Below, in pieces: positions 10,405 to 26,349 of a stretch of 64,000 nt of DNA (its first letter is position 1; the number at the start of each line of letters is the position of its first letter). The notes under the pieces are model-generated. The model made no database searches and was not told the origin of the DNA. It saw only the letters and a program-made list of their open reading frames with translations. Origin of the DNA: Pseudomonas sp. S31 (GTDB lineage: Bacteria; Pseudomonadota; Gammaproteobacteria; Pseudomonadales; Pseudomonadaceae); contig NZ_JACVVE010000014.1 of the NCBI RefSeq assembly GCF_016648105.1, forward strand, positions 1 through 64,000, in the 5' to 3' direction. A program made the translations under genes and the position numbers.

Positions 10405-12915
10405 TCAGTCGCGCGGGCCGCCCGGGGCAATCACTTCCCGCGAGCCGTTGCTGTTCATCGGGGTGACCACGCCGGCCATCTCCATGGCTTCGATCATGCG
10501 TGCGGCGCGGTTGTAGCCGATCTTCAGCTTGCGCTGCACCGCCGAGATCGAGGCGCGGCGGCTTTCCAGCACGAACTGCACGGCTTCATCATACAGGGCG
10601 TCGCTTTCCGAATCTTCACCATCGCCACCGCCACCGCCACCTTCGAAGCCGCTGCCGGCCTCTTCCACGCCGTTGAGGATGTCGTCGTTGTAGTCAGGGG
10701 CGCCACGCAGCTTCCAGGCCTCGACCACACGGTGCACCTCGTCATCGGAAACGAACGCGCCGTGCACGCGGATCGGCAGGCTGGTGCCCGGAGGCATGTA
10801 CAGCATGTCGCCGTGGCCGAGCAGCTGTTCGGCGCCGCCCTGGTCGATGATGGTCCGCGAGTCGATCTTGCTCGACACCTGGAACGCCATGCGGGTCGGG
10901 ATGTTGGCCTTGATCAGGCCGGTGATCACGTCCACCGACGGGCGCTGCGTGGCGAGGATCAGGTGGATACCGGCAGCCCGCGCTTTCTGGGCGATACGGG
11001 CGATCAGCTCTTCGACCTTCTTGCCGACGATCATCATCATGTCGGCGAACTCATCGACCACCACTACGATGGTCGGCAGGGTCTTCAGCGCGGGCGGCTC
11101 GTCGTCCATGCTTTCGCGGCGGTACAGCGGATCGTGGATGATCTCGCCAGCGTCCTGGGCGTCCTTGACCTTGCGGTTGAAGCCCGCCAGGTTACGCACG
11201 CCCATGGCCGCCATCAGCTTGTAGCGGCGCTCCATCTCGGCCACGCTCCAGCGCAGGGCGTTGGCGGCGTCCTTCATGTCGGTGACCACCGGGCACAGCA
11301 GGTGCGGAATGCCTTCGTAGATCGACAGTTCGAGCATCTTCGGGTCGATCATGATCAGCCGCGCATCTTCCGGGCTGGACTTGAACAGGATCGACAGGAT
11401 CATCGCGTTCACACCCACCGACTTACCAGAACCGGTGGTACCCGCCACCAGCAGGTGCGGCATCTTGGCGAGGTCGGTGATCACCGGCTTGCCGCCGATG
11501 TCGTGGCCCAGGGCCAGGGTGACCGGCGACTTCTGCTCGTCGTACTGGGGCGTGGCGAGCACTTCGGAGAAGCGCACCATCTGCCGGTTCTCGTTGGGAA
11601 TCTCGATACCCACGGTGGTCTTGCCGGGGATCACTTCGACCACCCGCACACTGGTCACCGCCAGGGAGCGCGCCAGGTCCTTGGCCAGGTTGGCGATGCG
11701 GCTGACCTTCACGCCGGCAGCCGGCTGGATCTCGTACCGGGTAATGACCGGCCCAGGGTGGATGGAGTCCACCGAGACCTCGACGCCAAACTCCTTGAGC
11801 TTGATTTCCAGCAGTTGGCCGACACCAGCCAGCGACTCCGGCGAATACTCGATCTTCTTCTGCTCGGCCGGGTCGAGGATGGAGATCGACGGCAAGGTGC
11901 CTTCCACGGCGCTGTCTACGAACAGCGGCGCCTGCTTCTCCTTCATTACCCGCTTGCTTTGCTCCGGTACCCGGTCTGCGGCCGGAGGTACGATGGTCGG
12001 GGCCGCAGCGGGTTGCTCGCGGGGCACCACGGGGTTACGCGGTACCACGGGCTCGCGGGCGAGCGTGGGTTCACGCGGCACCACAGGCTCGCGGCCCAGG
12101 GTCGGCTCGCGAGGTTCGACCGGCTGCGCCGGCGCTTCTTCACGCTTGAACAGGCGCTCACGCAGGGCAGGCTTGGCCGGCTCGCGCTTGTCGGTGGCCT
12201 TCGGCCCCAGGTCGAACACCGGTTCGTCGACTTCACGCAGCTGCGCCACCAGGCGCTTGCGCTCGTTGCGCGCTTCCCACCAGCGGTTGGCCGCCCCTTG
12301 CACCAGTTCGAACAGGTCGAGGGTGATCTTGCCGGTCAGGTCCATCACCTTGAACCACGACAGGTCGGTGAACACAGTCAGGCCGAACAGGAACAGGGCG
12401 ATGAACATCAGCGTGCTGCCCTGCACGTTCAGCAGGTTGCGCGCCAGGTCGCCGAGGCTTTCGCCCAAGGCGCCGCCAGCGGAGAACGGTATGCCGGTGG
12501 CCGGGTGGAAGTGGATATGCGCCAGGGCCGCGCCCGACAGCACCAGGAACACCAGCCCGATCAGCCGCCAGGAGAACAGCCAGCCGCTCCATTGCCAGGG
12601 CTGGTGGCGCTCGCGGAAGATCTGCCAGGTCTTGATCGCCAGCAGCAAGGGGAAGATATAGGCGAAATAGCCCAGCACCATGAACATGATGTCGGCAGAC
12701 CAGGCACCGGCACGGCCGGCTGCGTTCTGCACCTGCTCGACGTTGCTCGTCTGGGTGAACGCCGGGTCATCCTTCGAATAGGTGATGAGCGCCATCCACA
12801 GGTACAGGCACAAGGCGCCGACTGCGATCAACGCGCCTTCCTTGAGGCGGTAATGCAGCTGCTGCCGCCACAAGGGCACGGGCAATGGAGCTGGGGTTGC
12901 GGTGGATTTCTTCAA
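10405..12915 (-). CDS. ftsK: DNA translocase FtsK
   Basis: An 836-residue divisome protein that pumps DNA through the closing septum and activates XerCD at dif. Four membrane segments occupy roughly residues 25-190. A Pro/Arg/Glu-rich linker with degenerate EPxVPREP repeats follows (about 240-310). The RecA-like motor carries Walker A GTTGSGKS and the Walker B region [12 protein letters not shown]. The C-terminal gamma winged helix ends the protein ([18 protein letters not shown]). The best start is TTG (reading [10 protein letters not shown], initiating as Met) with an AGGAA upstream. The only ATG further up adds 36 residues that do not look like FtsK. Confidence 0.93.
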   Translation of the reverse strand: MKKSTATPAPLPVPLWRQQLHYRLKEGALIAVGALCLYLWMALITYSKDDPAFTQTSNVEQVQNAAGRAGAWSADIMFMVLGYFAYIFPLLLAIKTWQIFRERHQPWQWSGWLFSWRLIGLVFLVLSGAALAHIHFHPATGIPFSAGGALGESLGDLARNLLNVQGSTLMFIALFLFGLTVFTDLSWFKVMDLTGKITLDLFELVQGAANRWWEARNERKRLVAQLREVDEPVFDLGPKATDKREPAKPALRERLFKREEAPAQPVEPREPTLGREPVVPREPTLAREPVVPRNPVVPREQPAAAPTIVPPAADRVPEQSKRVMKEKQAPLFVDSAVEGTLPSISILDPAEQKKIEYSPESLAGVGQLLEIKLKEFGVEVSVDSIHPGPVITRYEIQPAAGVKVSRIANLAKDLARSLAVTSVRVVEVIPGKTTVGIEIPNENRQMVRFSEVLATPQYDEQKSPVTLALGHDIGGKPVITDLAKMPHLLVAGTTGSGKSVGVNAMILSILFKSSPEDARLIMIDPKMLELSIYEGIPHLLCPVVTDMKDAANALRWSVAEMERRYKLMAAMGVRNLAGFNRKVKDAQDAGEIIHDPLYRRESMDDEPPALKTLPTIVVVVDEFADMMMIVGKKVEELIARIAQKARAAGIHLILATQRPSVDVITGLIKANIPTRMAFQVSSKIDSRTIIDQGGAEQLLGHGDMLYMPPGTSLPIRVHGAFVSDDEVHRVVEAWKLRGAPDYNDDILNGVEEAGSGFEGGGGGGDGEDSESDALYDEAVQFVLESRRASISAVQRKLKIGYNRAARMIEAMEMAGVVTPMNSNGSREVIAPGGPRD

Positions 12916-13267
12916 AACGCGTCTATTCCTGCGCGTGCTGCGCGTCCAATAGGGATCGGCCAGGCATACGGCCAATGAACCACTACTTTTAACATTACTG
13001 CCCGCCAGCCGCCATGGCGGCACGCCATGAAGGGCTCGAGTGGGGGCGACTATCGTATGAGTGCAATTTGAGCATGCATTTTCTTTCGTGACAAAGGCTT
13101 ATGCTGTGTTTTTGCACAGGTGTGACAGCAAATGTGCCAGATGGTGCCTGTGGCCATCCTAATGTGTAGGAAATTACATCTTGCGGGGGATGTTCCGGCC
13201 CTTGCATTGACCAGCAAAGCCGCACGCGCCATGCTGCCCTCTCCCCTCCCCTACCGCACGATAGACC
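12916..13267. promoter_or_regulatory. Divergent ftsK / aat intergenic region
   Basis: About 350 bases without a convincing gene separate the ftsK and aat starts. The centre is less GC-rich than the flanks (around gcattttctttcgtgac). It should carry the promoters for both directions, with a possible aat -35 TTGACC near 13207. I could not fix -10 boxes with confidence. No RNA gene or repeat was recognised. Confidence 0.4.
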
Positions 13268-13948
13268 ATGCTCACTTGGCTCACCCGCGACTCGTTGACC
13301 TTCCCACCACTGGAAAAGGCCCTGCACGATCCCAATGGTCTGCTCGCGGCCGGTGGCGACCTGAGCGCCGAGCGGCTGGTGCGAGCCTATCGCCATGGCT
13401 GCTTCCCCTGGTACCAGGATGGCCAGCCGATCCTCTGGTGGTCGCCTGACCCACGCACCGTACTGTTCCCGGACGAGCTGCACGTGTCGCGCTCGCTGGC
13501 CAAGCTGATGCGCCAGGGCCGCTACCAGGTGAGCTTCGACAGCGACTTCCGCGCCGTCATCGACGCCTGCGCCGCGCCGCGCGACTACGCCGACGGCACC
13601 TGGATCACCGACAACATGCGCGACGCGTATTGCCAGCTGCATCAGCGCGGCATCGCCCACAGCGTCGAGGTGCGCCAGGACGGCGAGCTGGTCGGCGGCC
13701 TGTATGGCCTGGCCATGGGCCAGCTATTTTTCGGCGAGTCGATGTTCAGCCGCGCCGACAATGCCTCGAAGGTCGGTTTCGTGACCCTGGTCGAACATTT
13801 GCGCACTGCCGGCTTCGTACTCATCGACTGCCAGATGCCCACCAACCACCTGCACAGCCTCGGCGCCCGCGCCATCAGCCGCGCCCGGTTCGCCGAGTAC
13901 CTGCGCCAGCATCTCGACCAGCCCAACAGCGCTACCTGGGTTTCCTAG
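13268..13948 (+). CDS. aat: Leucyl/phenylalanyl-tRNA--protein transferase
   Basis: A 226-residue GNAT-fold enzyme that adds Leu or Phe from charged tRNA to N-terminal Lys or Arg. This creates the primary destabilising residues of the N-degron pathway. Family motifs include [10 protein letters not shown], the [19 protein letters not shown] block and the [19 protein letters not shown] core. It is followed within 60 bases by bpt, and clpA/clpS lie 1-4 kb downstream, so substrate-marking and degradation genes are clustered. Confidence 0.95.
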   Translation: MLTWLTRDSLTFPPLEKALHDPNGLLAAGGDLSAERLVRAYRHGCFPWYQDGQPILWWSPDPRTVLFPDELHVSRSLAKLMRQGRYQVSFDSDFRAVIDACAAPRDYADGTWITDNMRDAYCQLHQRGIAHSVEVRQDGELVGGLYGLAMGQLFFGESMFSRADNASKVGFVTLVEHLRTAGFVLIDCQMPTNHLHSLGARAISRARFAEYLRQHLDQPNSATWVS

Positions 13949-14005
13949 GCGAGTTCTGCCAGCTGGCTTACACTTAAAGCAAAGTCTCACCGAGGGGGGT
14001 TGATC

Positions 14006-14713
14006 ATGACAGAGCTGGCGCGGCTGAAGTTCTATGCCACTCAGCCCCACTCCTGCAGCTATCTGCCGGACGAGCAGGCGACCACCCTGTTCCTCGACCC
14101 TAGCCAGCCGATGGACGTGCACGTGTACGCCGATCTTTCGGAAATGGGCTTTCGGCGCAGTGGCGACCACCTCTACCGCCCCCATTGCCAGAACTGCAAT
14201 GCCTGCGTGCCTGCGCGCATCCCGGCTGCCCGCTTCATCCCCAACCGCCAGCAACGGCGCATCCTCAAGCGCAACGCCGACCTGACCGTGACGGCCGCGC
14301 GGCCAGCGTTCAAGGAAGAGTACTTCGACCTGTACCGCCGCTACATCGAGACCCGCCACGCCGATGGCGACATGTACCCCCCAAGCCGCGACCAGTTCTC
14401 CACCTTCCTGGTCCGCGACCTGCCGTTCTGCTGGTTCTATGAGTTCCGCCTCGAAGGCCGCCTGCTGGCAGTGGCGGTGTGCGACCTGCTGCCCAACGGC
14501 CTGTCGGCGGTATACACCTTCTACGAGCCTGAAGAAGAACGCCGCAGCCTCGGCCGCTACGCCATCCTCTGGCAGATCACCGAAGCCCTGCGCCAGGACC
14601 TCGAGGCGGTGTACCTGGGCTACTGGATCAAGAACTGCAAGAAGATGAGCTACAAGACCCAGTACCGCCCCATCGAGCTGCTGATCAACCAACGCTGGGT
14701 CAGCCTCAACTGA
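14006..14713 (+). CDS. bpt: Aspartate/glutamate leucyltransferase Bpt
   Basis: A 235-residue protein of the ATE1-like bacterial family that transfers Leu from Leu-tRNA to N-terminal Asp or Glu, the second tagging arm of the N-degron pathway. Conserved N-terminal cysteines (CSYL and the [12 protein letters not shown] cluster) and the C-terminal [20 protein letters not shown] block identify it. The ATG with a GAGGGGG site seven bases upstream is preferred over a TTG two codons earlier. Older annotations may call it arginyl-tRNA-protein transferase (ate). Confidence 0.93.
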   Translation: MTELARLKFYATQPHSCSYLPDEQATTLFLDPSQPMDVHVYADLSEMGFRRSGDHLYRPHCQNCNACVPARIPAARFIPNRQQRRILKRNADLTVTAARPAFKEEYFDLYRRYIETRHADGDMYPPSRDQFSTFLVRDLPFCWFYEFRLEGRLLAVAVCDLLPNGLSAVYTFYEPEEERRSLGRYAILWQITEALRQDLEAVYLGYWIKNCKKMSYKTQYRPIELLINQRWVSLN

Positions 14714-14719
14714 AAGGCA

Positions 14720-14749
14720 TTGGCTTGACACACAATTTTCGGGCATAAT
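14720..14749 (+). promoter_or_regulatory. Putative sigma-70 promoter of infA
   Basis: A CATAAT box (14744-14749) lies 18 bases after TTGGCT. A perfect TTGACA sits five bases further in but would give a 13-base spacer, too short for sigma-70. The -35 choice is therefore uncertain, while the -10 is convincing. The leader to the infA ATG is about 60 bases. Confidence 0.5.
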
Positions 14750-14817
14750 CCACGCCACTTTTTTTGCCCGGTGCGGTTATGCGTCGGGCTAACACTGGAT
14801 ACCGAGGGCTCTACTGC

Positions 14818-15036
14818 ATGTCGAAAGAAGACAGCTTCGAAATGGAAGGTACTGTCGTCGACACCCTGCCCAACACCATGTTCCGCGTGGAGTTGGAAAA
14901 CGGGCACGTCGTAACCGCGCACATCTCCGGAAAGATGCGCAAGAACTACATTCGTATTTTGACTGGCGACAAGGTCCGCGTCGAACTGACGCCGTACGAC
15001 CTGAGCAAGGGCCGCATCACCTACCGTGCGCGCTAA
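14818..15036 (+). CDS. infA: Translation initiation factor IF-1
   Basis: A 72-residue OB-fold protein that binds the ribosomal A site during initiation. The sequence [19 protein letters not shown]...ITYRAR is canonical in length and ends. Upstream in-frame codons are excluded because they enter the promoter and leader. It has its own promoter and a strong terminator, so it is monocistronic within the N-degron cluster. Confidence 0.97.
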
Positions 15037-15048
15037 GCTCCAGCCATG

Positions 15049-15077
15049 AAAAAGCCCGGCATGTGCCGGGCTTTTTT
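15049..15077 (+). terminator. Rho-independent terminator of infA
   Basis: An aaaaagcccggc / gccgggctttttt hairpin with a four-base loop and a T run. The A tract on the other side makes it workable in reverse too, which would suit the convergent clpA. Confidence 0.9.
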
Positions 15078-15116
15078 GTGGCCGCAAAAGCCGGGGCTGC
15101 TGCGCAGCCCCACTTG

Positions 15117-17387
15117 TCACGCAACCTCGGCCGTGGTCTCGAAGTCGAACACCAGTTCGCCATCGCGCAGGTCGACATGCACCACACCGCCGTGCTCGGC
15201 CAGCTCGCCGAACAGGATCTCCTCGGCCAGCGGCCGCTTGATCTTGTCTTGGATCAGCCGCGCCATCGGCCGTGCGCCCATCTGCACGTCGTAGCCCGAA
15301 GCCGCCAACCAGCCGCGGGCATCGTCGCTGACTTCCAGCAGCACACGCTTGTCTTCCAGTTGCGCCTGCAGTTCGATGAGGAACTTGTCGACGATGCTCT
15401 TGATCGTCTCGTGGCTCAGGCGGCCGAACTGGATGATGGTGTCCAGGCGGTTGCGGAACTCCGGCGTGAAGCTCTTGCGAATGACTTCCATGGCATCGGA
15501 CGCGTGGTCCTGATGGGTGAAGCCGATCGAGGCCCGCGCGGCGGTTTCGGCGCCGGCGTTGGTGGTCATGATCAGGATCACGTTGCGGAAGTCGGCCTTG
15601 CGCCCGTTGTTGTCGGTCAGGGTCCCGTGGTCCATCACCTGCAGCAGCAGGTTGAAGACTTCGGGGTGGGCCTTCTCGATTTCGTCGAGCAGCAGCACAC
15701 AATGCGGTTGCTTGGTGATCGCCTCGGTCAGCAGGCCACCCTGGTCGAACCCGACATAGCCAGGTGGCGCACCGATCAGTCGCGATACGGTATGCCGCTC
15801 CATGTACTCGGACATGTCGAAGCGTACCAGTTCGACGCCCAGCGCCTTGGCCAACTGCCGAGCCGCTTCGGTCTTGCCGACGCCGGTGGGGCCGGCGAAC
15901 AGGAACGAACCGACCGGTTTGTCCGGTGCCTTGAGGCCGGCGCGCGACAGCTTGATGGCGGTAGCCAGCGAATCGATCGCGGCATCCTGGCCGAACACGG
16001 TCAGCTTCAGGTCGCGCTCGAGGTTGCGCAGCAGCTCCTTGTCGGAGCTGGTGACATGCTTCGGTGGAATCCGCGCGATCTTGGCCACGATGTCCTCGAC
16101 CTGCGGCACCTCGATACGCTTGACGCGGCTGGCCTCGGGCTGCAGGCGCTGGTAGGCGCCGGCTTCGTCGATCACGTCGATGGCCTTGTCCGGCATGTGG
16201 CGGTCATTGATGTAGCGCGAGGCCAGCTCGGCCGCTGCGCGCAGGGCTTCGTCGCTGTACTCGATGTTGTGGTGGCTTTCGAAGCGCCCCTTCAGGCCCC
16301 GCAGGATGCCCACGGTGTCTTCCACCGACGGTTCGGTGACGTCGACCTTCTGGAAGCGCCGCGCCAGGGCCCGGTCCTTCTCGAAGATGCCGCGGAACTC
16401 CTGGAACGTGGTGGAGCCGATGCAGCGGATGTCGCCCGAGGACAACAGCGGCTTGAGCAGGTTGGAGGCATCCATCACCCCGCCCGACGCCGCACCGGCA
16501 CCGATGATGGTGTGGATCTCGTCGATGAACAGGATGGCCTGCGGGCGCTTGCGCAGCTCACCGAGTAGCGCCTTGAAGCGCTTCTCGAAGTCGCCGCGGT
16601 ACTTGGTACCGGCCAGCAGCGCGCCGAGGTCCAACGAGTACACCACGCTCTGCGCCAGCAGGTCGGGCACCTGGCCGTCGACGATGCGCTTGGCCAGGCC
16701 CTCGGCGATGGCGGTCTTGCCGACGCCGGCCTCCCCGACCAGCAGCGGGTTGTTCTTGCGCCGGCGAGCGAGGATCTGCGCCACGCGCTCGACTTCCTGC
16801 TCGCGCCCCACCAGGGGGTCGATACGCCCGGCACGGGCCAGTTCGTTGAGGTTGCTGGCATAGGCATCGAGCGGATTGCTGGAGGACGACGCCTCGCCAC
16901 CCTCCTCGTCCTGCATGTCCTGATCGCCTTCGGTACTAGGGCCATGGCCCGGTACCTTGGAGATGCCATGGGCGATGTAGTTGACCACATCGATACGGGC
17001 CACGCTCTGCTGCTTGAGCAGGAACACGGCCTGGCTTTCCTGTTCGCTGAAGATCGCCACCAGCACATTGGCGCCGGTCACTTCGCGCTTGCCGGAGCTT
17101 TGCACGTGGAACACGGCGCGTTGCAGCACGCGCTGGAAGCCCAAGGTCGGCTGGGTCTCGCGGTCTTCATCATTGACCGGGATCAGCGGGGTGGTGGAAT
17201 CGATGAACTCTTGCAGGTCGTGCTTGAGTTTGTCGAGATTGGCGCCACAGGCGCGCAGAACGGTCGCGGCAGCCTCATTGTCAAGGAGTGCCAAGAGCAG
17301 ATGTTCGACGGTCATGAACTCATGACGCTTCGAACGGGCCTCCTTGAAGGCAAGATTGAGGGTGACTTCGAGCTCGCGGTTTAACAT
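15117..17387 (-). CDS. clpA: ATP-dependent Clp protease ATP-binding subunit ClpA
   Basis: A 756-residue HSP100 unfoldase that pairs with ClpP. The N-domain with two Clp repeats (about 1-145) docks ClpS. The first AAA module has Walker A GEAGVGKT at 218-225 and the second has GPTGVGKT near 500. An acidic, serine-rich linker at about 150-172 (EEGGEASSSS) connects the N-domain to D1. It is transcribed after clpS with a short gap, as in other Gram-negatives. Adjacent aat and bpt make substrates for it. Confidence 0.96.
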   Translation of the reverse strand: MLNRELEVTLNLAFKEARSKRHEFMTVEHLLLALLDNEAAATVLRACGANLDKLKHDLQEFIDSTTPLIPVNDEDRETQPTLGFQRVLQRAVFHVQSSGKREVTGANVLVAIFSEQESQAVFLLKQQSVARIDVVNYIAHGISKVPGHGPSTEGDQDMQDEEGGEASSSSNPLDAYASNLNELARAGRIDPLVGREQEVERVAQILARRRKNNPLLVGEAGVGKTAIAEGLAKRIVDGQVPDLLAQSVVYSLDLGALLAGTKYRGDFEKRFKALLGELRKRPQAILFIDEIHTIIGAGAASGGVMDASNLLKPLLSSGDIRCIGSTTFQEFRGIFEKDRALARRFQKVDVTEPSVEDTVGILRGLKGRFESHHNIEYSDEALRAAAELASRYINDRHMPDKAIDVIDEAGAYQRLQPEASRVKRIEVPQVEDIVAKIARIPPKHVTSSDKELLRNLERDLKLTVFGQDAAIDSLATAIKLSRAGLKAPDKPVGSFLFAGPTGVGKTEAARQLAKALGVELVRFDMSEYMERHTVSRLIGAPPGYVGFDQGGLLTEAITKQPHCVLLLDEIEKAHPEVFNLLLQVMDHGTLTDNNGRKADFRNVILIMTTNAGAETAARASIGFTHQDHASDAMEVIRKSFTPEFRNRLDTIIQFGRLSHETIKSIVDKFLIELQAQLEDKRVLLEVSDDARGWLAASGYDVQMGARPMARLIQDKIKRPLAEEILFGELAEHGGVVHVDLRDGELVFDFETTAEVA

Positions 17388-17417
17388 AGCTTCACCTCAT
17401 ACCCAAGTGGTCGGCGA

Positions 17418-17780
17418 TTAACCGTCCTTCTCGATTTCACAGAGTAGCGGATGCTGGCTTTCCCTGGCGTATTGGTTGACCTGCATGGCCTTGGTTTCGG
17501 CGATGTCACGGGTAAACAATCCGCACACTGCCCGCCCCTCGGTATGGACGGTCAGCATGATCTTGGTCGCCAGCTCGCGATTCAGACTGAAGAACGTCTC
17601 GAGCACTTCGACGACGAAATCCATCGGTGTGTAGTCATCGTTGAACAAAACCACCTTGTACATCGGTGGCGCCTGCAGGATCGGCTTGGCTTCCTGAACC
17701 GCGAGACCAGAGCCATCGTCCTCGTTCGATTGCGGGCGATCCTGATTGAATGTTAGTCGAATCTCGCTAGGTGCATGCAT
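17418..17780 (-). CDS. clpS: ATP-dependent Clp protease adaptor ClpS
   Basis: A 120-residue N-recognin that binds destabilising N-terminal Leu, Phe, Tyr and Trp and delivers substrates to ClpA. The peptide-binding signature NDDYTPM spans 47-53 after YKVVLF. A flexible N-terminal extension of about 35 residues precedes the core, as in other pseudomonads. It is the first gene of the clpS-clpA unit and is divergent from cspD. Confidence 0.95.
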
Positions 17781-18010
17781 GGAAAGAATTTCATCACGAT
17801 CGACAGGTTAAGGTTGTGGGTTGACCGCTAAGGCCTTCGCTGGCGCGGGCGCCGCCTGACCTTGACTATCGGCAAAACGGTGTTACAACCAATAGGAACC
17901 CACCGTGGTCGATAAAGATCCGCGCAGTCAACCAGAATTTTCGCATGGTTCGTATGCGGATGAAGTGGATGATACTCCAGTGATGGAGTCCTTTGCAGAG
18001 GGACATAGGG

Positions 18011-18277
18011 ATGGCAAGCGGCAAAGTCAAGTGGTTCAACAATGCCAAGGGCTACGGATTCATCAATGAAGACGGCAAGACCGATGATCTGTTCGCCCAC
18101 TATTCGGCTATCCAGATGGACGGTTACAAGACGCTCAAAGCCGGACAGGCCGTGAGTTTCGACATCGTCCAAGGCCCTAAGGGGCTGCATGCGGTGGCGA
18201 TCTCCAGCGCCGGCGCCAACGCAAGTATCGGTTCATCCGCCGAAACGTCGACCGCGACCGCTCAAGTCGAAGCCTGA
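18011..18277 (+). CDS. cspD: Cold-shock domain protein CspD
   Basis: An 88-residue single cold-shock domain protein. The nucleic-acid-binding motifs are [12 protein letters not shown] (RNP1-like) and DLFAHYSAI (RNP2-like), followed by a low-complexity Ala/Ser/Thr tail. CspD proteins bind single-stranded DNA and can inhibit replication in stationary phase. The ATG reading MASGKVKWF, with an AGGG-type site, is preferred to an upstream in-frame start. Location next to clpS matches the E. coli cspD-clpS arrangement. Confidence 0.92.
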   Translation: MASGKVKWFNNAKGYGFINEDGKTDDLFAHYSAIQMDGYKTLKAGQAVSFDIVQGPKGLHAVAISSAGANASIGSSAETSTATAQVEA

Positions 18278-18300
18278 GCCGGCCCCAGCAGGTAGACGAA

Positions 18301-18335
18301 CGAAACGGCCTCCTCTTTACGAGGCGGCCGTTTCG
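18301..18335. terminator. Hairpin between convergent cspD and icd
   Basis: A ten-base stem (cgaaacggcc / ggccgtttcg) sits between the two stop codons. It has little T run on either side but could end transcripts from both directions. Confidence 0.6.
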
Positions 18336-18343
18336 TCGTGTCC

Positions 18344-22252
<3,909 letters not shown>

Positions 22253-22269
22253 GGTTCGCTTGAAGTAAC

Positions 22270-22307
22270 AGCACAAACCCCGGCCACGCACCGGGGTTTG
22301 TGCTTTC
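22270..22307 (+). terminator. Terminator after idh
   Basis: A long stem (agcacaaaccccgg / ccggggtttgtgct) with a short loop ends in tttct. It lies 18 bases after the stop. Confidence 0.8.
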
Positions 22308-22330
22308 TGCATAGATGATTTCCAGCGCCT

Positions 22331-22420
22331 CTGTAGGAGCGGCGGTTCGCCGCTGCGATTTACCCGCGAATGCGTCAGGGGATTCATCATCGCATTCGCG
22401 GGTAAACCCGCTCCTACAGG
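22331..22420. repeat. REP pair between idh and nudJ
   Basis: The arms ctgtaggagcgg...acccgcgaatgcg and cgcattcgcgggt...cgctcctacag form an inverted pair. It is the same REP family as the elements near 24709 and 27953. Confidence 0.8.
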
Positions 22421-22448
22421 GTGCGCGTAAGCCCTGATGGAGCTGCTC

Positions 22449-22889
22449 ATGACCTGGCAACCGCACATCACCGTCGCCACCATCGTCGAACACGAGGGCA
22501 AGTTCCTCTTCGTCGAGGAATTCAAGGCCGGCCAGCACGTCTTCAACCAACCCGCCGGCCACCTCGAAGCCAACGAGACCCTGGCCCAGGCCGCCCTGCG
22601 CGAAACCCTCGAGGAAACCGCCTGGGAAGTCGAGCTGACCGGCCTGGTCGGCATCTACCTGTACACCGCGCCCAGCAACGGCGTGACCTACCAACGCATC
22701 TGCTTCGCCGCCCGCCCCCTGCGCCACCACCCCGACCTGGCGCTGGACAGCGATATCGTGCGCGCCGTCTGGCTGACCCGCGAAGCGCTGCTCGCCGACC
22801 CCGAGCGCTGGCGCAGCGAGCTGGTACCGCGCTGCCTCGACGACTACCTCCAAGGCCCGTTGCACAGCCTCGACCTGTTGCGCGACTGA
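22449..22889 (+). CDS. nudJ: NUDIX phosphohydrolase NudJ-like
   Basis: A 146-residue NUDIX hydrolase. In E. coli NudJ (YmfB) removes phosphates from HMP-PP and nucleoside tri- and diphosphates. The NUDIX box runs GHLEANETLAQAALRETLEET (G-x5-E-x7-REUxEExGU). Start MTWQPH is chosen for its GGAG site six bases upstream; an ATG four codons earlier lacks one. It lies just before mnmA, as nudJ does before mnmA in E. coli. Confidence 0.88.
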   Translation: MTWQPHITVATIVEHEGKFLFVEEFKAGQHVFNQPAGHLEANETLAQAALRETLEETAWEVELTGLVGIYLYTAPSNGVTYQRICFAARPLRHHPDLALDSDIVRAVWLTREALLADPERWRSELVPRCLDDYLQGPLHSLDLLRD

Positions 22890-22948
22890 CGCGCGGGCGC
22901 GGGTTTGATAGAATCGGCGTTTTTCCCCCTTGATACTCAGCGGTAGCC

Positions 22949-24073
22949 ATGACCAGCCCAGCACTCAAAGACCCCGCCAAGACCCGCGTCATCGTCGGCA
23001 TGTCCGGCGGCGTGGACTCTTCCGTCTCCGCCCTCCTGCTCATCGAGCAGGGTTACCAGGTGGAAGGTCTGTTCATGAAGAACTGGGAAGAGGACGACGG
23101 CACCGAATACTGCACCGCCCGTGAAGACCTGGCCGACGCCCAGGCCGTGTGCGACCGCATCGGCATCAAGCTGCACACCGCCAACTTCGCCGCCGAGTAC
23201 TGGGACAACGTGTTCGAGCACTTCCTCGAGGAATACAAGGCCGGCCGCACGCCGAACCCGGACATCCTCTGCAACCGCGAGATCAAGTTCAAGGCGTTCC
23301 TCGACTATGCCCTGTCGCTGGGTGCCGACCTGATCGCCACCGGCCACTATGTGCGCCGCCGCGACACCGGCGAGCTGACCGAGCTGCTCAAGGGCCTGGA
23401 CCCGAACAAGGACCAGAGCTACTTCCTGCACGCCGTCGGCGGCAAGGAAATCGCCCGCACCCTGTTCCCGGTCGGCGAACTGGAAAAGCCCGAGGTACGC
23501 GCCATCGCCGAGAAACACGGCCTGGCCACGGCCAAGAAGAAGGACTCCACCGGCATCTGCTTCATCGGCGAGCGCCGCTTCAGCGACTTCCTCAAGCAGT
23601 ACCTGCCAGCCCAGCCAGGCGACATCGAAACCACCGAGGGCGAAGTGATCGGCCGCCACCACGGCCTGATGTACCACACCATCGGCCAGCGCCAGGGCCT
23701 GGGCATCGGCGGCCTGAAGGATGCCGGCGACGAGCCGTGGTACGTGCTGCACAAGGACCTCACCCGCAACGTGCTGGTGGTCGGCCAGGGCAACGAACAC
23801 CCATGGCTGTTCTCCCGCGCGCTGCTGGCCTCGGAAATCTTCTGGGTCAACCCGATCGACCTGAGCAGCCCGCGCCAGCTCACGGCCAAGGTGCGCTACC
23901 GCCAGGCCGACCAGCAGTGCACCCTGGAACGCACCGCAGGCGGCTACCGCGCCGTGTTCGACGAGCCGCAGCGCGCCGTGACCCCGGGCCAGTCGGTGGT
24001 GTTCTATGACGGCGAAGTGTGCCTGGGCGGCGGCGTGATCGAAACCGCCGAGCCATGGAGCCCTCGCGCATGA
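22949..24073 (+). CDS. mnmA: tRNA 2-thiouridylase MnmA
   Basis: A 374-residue PP-loop enzyme that puts sulfur on U34 of tRNA-Lys, -Glu and -Gln, taking it from TusE. The PP-loop motif GMSGGVDSS is at 17-25. The two catalytic cysteines are Cys108 ([12 protein letters not shown]) and Cys204 ([12 protein letters not shown]). Its stop overlaps the hflD start, so both are one operon. Its sulfur donors are encoded at the left of the window. Confidence 0.96.
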   Translation: MTSPALKDPAKTRVIVGMSGGVDSSVSALLLIEQGYQVEGLFMKNWEEDDGTEYCTAREDLADAQAVCDRIGIKLHTANFAAEYWDNVFEHFLEEYKAGRTPNPDILCNREIKFKAFLDYALSLGADLIATGHYVRRRDTGELTELLKGLDPNKDQSYFLHAVGGKEIARTLFPVGELEKPEVRAIAEKHGLATAKKKDSTGICFIGERRFSDFLKQYLPAQPGDIETTEGEVIGRHHGLMYHTIGQRQGLGIGGLKDAGDEPWYVLHKDLTRNVLVVGQGNEHPWLFSRALLASEIFWVNPIDLSSPRQLTAKVRYRQADQQCTLERTAGGYRAVFDEPQRAVTPGQSVVFYDGEVCLGGGVIETAEPWSPRA

Positions 24074-24696
24074 GCAACCTGCAGGAGCAGTTGATCGCCC
24101 TCGGCGGTGTGTTCCAGGCCGCCGTGCTGGTCGACCGCATCGCCCGCACCGGCCAGGCCAGCGAGGCCGACATCGGCTGCATGCTCGGCAGCCTGCTGGT
24201 GCGCGACCCCGACAACACCCTGCAGGTGTTCGGCGGTGACGATCTCAACCTGCGCGACGGCTACCGCGCCCTGGTCGGCGCCCTCGAACGCGACCCCAGC
24301 AGCCTGCAGCGCGAGCCGCTGCGCTACGCCCTGTCGATGCTCGGCCTGGAGCGCCAGCTGAACAAGCGCGGCGACCTGCTCGACACCATCGGCAACCGCC
24401 TGCCGCAGATCCAGTCCCAGGCCGAGCATTTCGGCCTGGTTCACGAAAACGTCATCGCTTCCAGCGGAGCCTTGTACCAGGACACCCTGAGCACCTTGCG
24501 CCAACGTATCCAGGTCCATGGCGACATGCGCTTCCTGCAGCAGGCCAGCAATGCCTCGAAGATCCGCGCCCTGCTGCTGGCCGGCATCCGCGCTGCGCGC
24601 CTGTGGCGGCAACTGGGCGGGCACCGCTGGCAACTGGTATTCAGCCGGCGCAAGCTGCTCAACGAACTGTACGACATGATGCGCGCGCCTTCCTGA
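24070..24696 (+). CDS. hflD: High-frequency lysogenization protein HflD homologue
   Basis: A 208-residue, mostly helical HflD-family protein, known in E. coli as a membrane-associated factor that binds lambda CII. Its normal role is unclear. The start [18 protein letters not shown] overlaps the mnmA stop (atga). The mnmA-hflD-purB order is conserved in gammaproteobacteria. Length matches the family. Confidence 0.9.
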   Translation: MSNLQEQLIALGGVFQAAVLVDRIARTGQASEADIGCMLGSLLVRDPDNTLQVFGGDDLNLRDGYRALVGALERDPSSLQREPLRYALSMLGLERQLNKRGDLLDTIGNRLPQIQSQAEHFGLVHENVIASSGALYQDTLSTLRQRIQVHGDMRFLQQASNASKIRALLLAGIRAARLWRQLGGHRWQLVFSRRKLLNELYDMMRAPS

Positions 24697-26268
<1,572 letters not shown>

Positions 26269-26286
26269 GCTGAGCGTCGTGCTCAA

Positions 26287-26313
26287 CGCCCGGCTTAGCC
26301 GGGCGTTTTTATT
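26287..26313 (+). terminator. Terminator after purB
   Basis: An acgcccggct / agccgggcgt stem with a minimal loop is followed by TTTTTAT. Confidence 0.88.
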
Positions 26314-26349
26314 CCCGGACGAAAATTACGTTTTTTCAATAGGTTGAAC

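Noticed and set aside
12915..13023. ATG start 36 codons upstream for FtsK
   Set aside because: The added residues have no FtsK likeness, while the TTG start gives the usual KKSTATP N-terminus with a ribosome site.
14725..14730. TTGACA as the infA -35 box
   Set aside because: It is only 13 bases from the CATAAT -10; TTGGCT five bases earlier gives an 18-base spacer.
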